Assembly (NCBI GenBank): GCA_003695865.1
Contig: RFGQ01000135.1
Coordinates: forward strand, 1-8,717
Source of the DNA: Gemmatimonadota bacterium
GTDB lineage: Bacteria > Gemmatimonadota > Gemmatimonadetes > Longimicrobiales > Gaopeijiaceae
Direction of reading: 5' to 3'
Length of the DNA: 8,717 nt
How positions within the stretch are numbered: position 1 is the stretch's first letter; each line of letters starts with the position of its first letter. The notes under the pieces were generated by a model. That model was given only the letters and a program-made list of their open reading frames with translations. It was not told the DNA's origin and did not search any database. The position numbers and the translations under genes are program-made. Positions 6,763 to 8,717 of the stretch are shown one piece after another.

Positions 6763-8679
6763 ATGCGCAGACTCTCGGCAATCATGTTCACCGACATGGT
6801 CGGCTACACCGCGCTCATGCAGCAGGACGAGCATCGGGCGCGCGAGGTGCGCGACCGCCACCGATCGGTGCTGCGCGAGAGCATCGAGGGGCACGGCGGG
6901 GAGATCGTCCAGTTCTATGGAGACGGCACGCTTTCGGTGTTCGCGTCGGCCGTCGACGCGGTCCACGCGGCCGTACAGATCCAGCGGCGCCTGCGGCGCC
7001 CCCCCGAGATCCCCGTGCGTATCGGGCTGCACGTGGGCGACATCGTTCACGACGAGGACGGCGTGCACGGCGACGGCGTCAACGTCGCCGCCCGTGTGCA
7101 GGGCAAGGCGCTGCCGGGCTCCGTGGTGCTCTCGGGGCGCGTGTACGAGGAGCTGCGCAACCATCCCGAAATCCCGGTGGTCTCGCTGGGTGACGTGCGG
7201 CTGAAAAACGTGCACCAACCCATGCCCCTGTTCGCGGTCTCGTTTCCCGAGCTCGTGCTCCCCGATCCGCTCTCGGTGCGCGCCGAGCCTCGCGGGCCCC
7301 GCCGCACCCTCGCGGTGCTGCCGTTCGTCAACATGAGCTCCGACCCCGACAACGAGTTCTTCGCCGACGGGGTGACCGAAGAGATCATCAACGCGCTCAC
7401 GCGCATCGAGGGGCTCCAGGTGACGGCGCGCACCTCGTCGTTCGCGTTCAAGGGGCGCAACGAAGACGTGCGCCGCATCGGCGCCGAACTGGGGGTAAGC
7501 CACGTGCTCGAGGGCTCGGTGCGGCGCGCCGGCGAACGCGTGCGCATCGCGGCGCAGCTCATCGACACGCGCGACGGCTATCACGTCTTCTCGAACGTCT
7601 ACGACCAGGTGCTGGAAGACGTCTTCGAAGCGCAGGACGAGATCGCGCGACGGATCACCGAGGAGCTGCGGGCCACGCTCCCCGGCGTCGATCGAGGGCC
7701 GATCGTACGGCGGCCGACCGAGAACCGCGAGGCGCACGACCTCTATCTGCGCGGCATGCACCACTGGTATCGCTGGACGCCCGACCACGTGACGGAGGCG
7801 CTCCAGCACTACCACGAAGCGGTGGGCCTGGACCCCGACTTCGCGCAGGCCCATGCCGGCATCGCCCACGCCTACGTCTTTCTGGGGGCCACGGGTCGCC
7901 TGGCCTGCGGCAACGCCTACCCCCGGGCCAAGGAAGCCGCGCTCAGAGCCATCGAACTCGACTCATCCGACTGGAGGTCGCACGCCGCCCTGGGGCTCGT
8001 CAAGCTGTTCTACGAATGGGACTTCGCCTCGGCCGGCACGGCACTGCGCGAGGCGGTGCGCCTGGGGCCGGGAGCCTCCGAGGCCCACAACGCCTACGCG
8101 CTCTACCTGCTGGCCGTGGGCCGCACGGACGAGCTCGTCGAGGAGTCGGAGACCGCGCTGGCCCTCGATCCGCTCAGCCCCATCATGAACGAGGGACTCG
8201 CACGCTCCTACCTGTCGGCCCGCCGGCCCGAAGAGGCGCTCGCCCAGTTCGAACGCACGCTCGCGCTCGCGCCCGACTTCCGTGCGGCGGCCGAGGGGAA
8301 GGGCTTCGCCTATCTGGCGCTGGAACGCCTCGACGAGGCGGTCGAAGCGATGCGCGCCTACAAGTCGATGACGCCGGGGGGGCGTGGCGGCCAGGGACCG
8401 CTCGGCTTCGTGCTGGGCATGGCCGGCCGCCACGAAGAAGCTCGCCTCATGCTCGACGAGCTGCTCGAGCGGGAGCGGGCCGAGCCCAACCACAACCTGC
8501 ACGTCGACGTGGCGGCCGTTCACGTCGGCCTGGGGGAACTCGACGCCGCGCTGGAGCGCATCGAGCGGGCCGCCGAGGCTCGTGTGGGTGGTCTGGTCTT
8601 TCTGCGCCACGGGCACTCCTGGGACCGCCTGCGGGCCGACCCACGCCTGGACGAGCTCCTGGCGCGCTACGGCATCTGA
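6763..8679 (+). CDS. Class III nucleotide cyclase domain with TolB-N/FlgO-like domain and TPR repeats
   Basis: This is a 638-residue, probably cytosolic signalling protein; I see no signal peptide or membrane segment. Residues 1-160 are a class III adenylate/guanylate cyclase domain. Metal-binding D11 (FTDMVGYT) and D54 (FYGDGTL) are present, as are transition-state N107 and R111 (GVNVAAR). The usual purine-specifying Lys is Q50, and the paired Asp/Thr position is G100 by hand alignment. Residues about 181-305 (RTLAVLPFVNMSSDPDNEFF and on) resemble the TolB N-terminal/FlgO-like domain common in such cyclases. Residues about 325-600 are TPR-like helical repeats, for example ALQHYHEAVGLDPDFAQAHA and EEALAQFERTLALAPDFRAA. 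ATG 6763 (MRRLSAIMFTD) matches the usual family start; a GTG at 6652 would add 37 atypical residues. No strong ribosome site is seen. It is probably a separate signalling gene. Confidence 0.9.
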   Translation: MRRLSAIMFTDMVGYTALMQQDEHRAREVRDRHRSVLRESIEGHGGEIVQFYGDGTLSVFASAVDAVHAAVQIQRRLRRPPEIPVRIGLHVGDIVHDEDGVHGDGVNVAARVQGKALPGSVVLSGRVYEELRNHPEIPVVSLGDVRLKNVHQPMPLFAVSFPELVLPDPLSVRAEPRGPRRTLAVLPFVNMSSDPDNEFFADGVTEEIINALTRIEGLQVTARTSSFAFKGRNEDVRRIGAELGVSHVLEGSVRRAGERVRIAAQLIDTRDGYHVFSNVYDQVLEDVFEAQDEIARRITEELRATLPGVDRGPIVRRPTENREAHDLYLRGMHHWYRWTPDHVTEALQHYHEAVGLDPDFAQAHAGIAHAYVFLGATGRLACGNAYPRAKEAALRAIELDSSDWRSHAALGLVKLFYEWDFASAGTALREAVRLGPGASEAHNAYALYLLAVGRTDELVEESETALALDPLSPIMNEGLARSYLSARRPEEALAQFERTLALAPDFRAAAEGKGFAYLALERLDEAVEAMRAYKSMTPGGRGGQGPLGFVLGMAGRHEEARLMLDELLERERAEPNHNLHVDVAAVHVGLGELDAALERIERAAEARVGGLVFLRHGHSWDRLRADPRLDELLARYGI

Positions 8680-8683
8680 GGAC

Positions 8684-8709
8684 GCGCCCGAGGCGGCGTA
8701 CCCGGGCGC
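8684..8709 (+). terminator. Candidate terminator hairpin after the cyclase/TPR gene
   Basis: GCGCCCG (8684-8690) pairs perfectly with CGGGCGC (8703-8709) across a 12-nt loop, 4 nt after the TGA. No T run follows before the window ends, so it may be only a chance GC stem. Confidence 0.3.
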
Positions 8710-8717
8710 ACCGGGCG

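Noticed and set aside
6745..7869. Minus-strand open frame opposite the cyclase gene
   Set aside because: It is antisense to a clear class III cyclase domain and has His/Arg/Val-rich low-complexity sequence without a family match.

Overview
The window is a high-GC bacterial chromosome segment, roughly 70% G+C by eye, with tightly packed genes, 4-nt gene overlaps and strong Shine-Dalgarno sequences. Lipopolysaccharide inner-core genes, a lipoprotein cytochrome c and a periplasmic copper protein point to an aerobic diderm (Gram-negative type) bacterium. The class III cyclase/TPR protein and the style of the proteins would fit Gemmatimonadota or another high-GC environmental phylum, but no marker gene here proves it. 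I see no tRNA, rRNA, CRISPR array, transposase or integrase.

Layout: (1) At 1-1759 (+) are two translationally coupled LPS-core genes: a 5'-truncated Kdo kinase (KdkA/WaaP-type) and a GT9 heptosyltransferase-like enzyme. (2) At 1799-5586 (-) is a three-gene operon, read right to left: an OmpR-type response regulator, a heavy-metal-type sensor histidine kinase, and a CopC-CopD fusion. The regulator and kinase overlap by ATGA, and the kinase stop lies 3 nt before the copCD start. (3) Divergent from it at 5695-6117 (+) is a small lipoprotein cytochrome c. The 108-bp divergent region carries a tandem GTGAA-N6-GTGAA repeat with an 11-bp period, the geometry expected of an OmpR/PhoB-family regulator box. 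(4) At 6152-6604 (-) is an exported SnoaL/DUF4440 (NTF2-like) protein with a histidine cluster, convergent with the cytochrome gene. (5) At 6763-8679 (+) is a cytosolic protein with a class III nucleotide cyclase domain, a TolB-N/FlgO-like domain and TPR repeats.

Working model: regions 2-4 form a copper-responsive envelope module. The kinase senses metal or envelope state outside the inner membrane. The regulator acts on the shared divergent region. CopC-CopD binds copper in the periplasm and may move it across the inner membrane. The cytochrome c and the NTF2-like protein are likely periplasmic accessory proteins. The copper assignment rests on the CopC-CopD fusion and gene order; that the last two proteins belong to the module is inference. 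The cyclase-TPR gene is probably a separate signalling unit. Its metal-binding and transition-state residues look intact, but both usual purine-specifying positions appear substituted.
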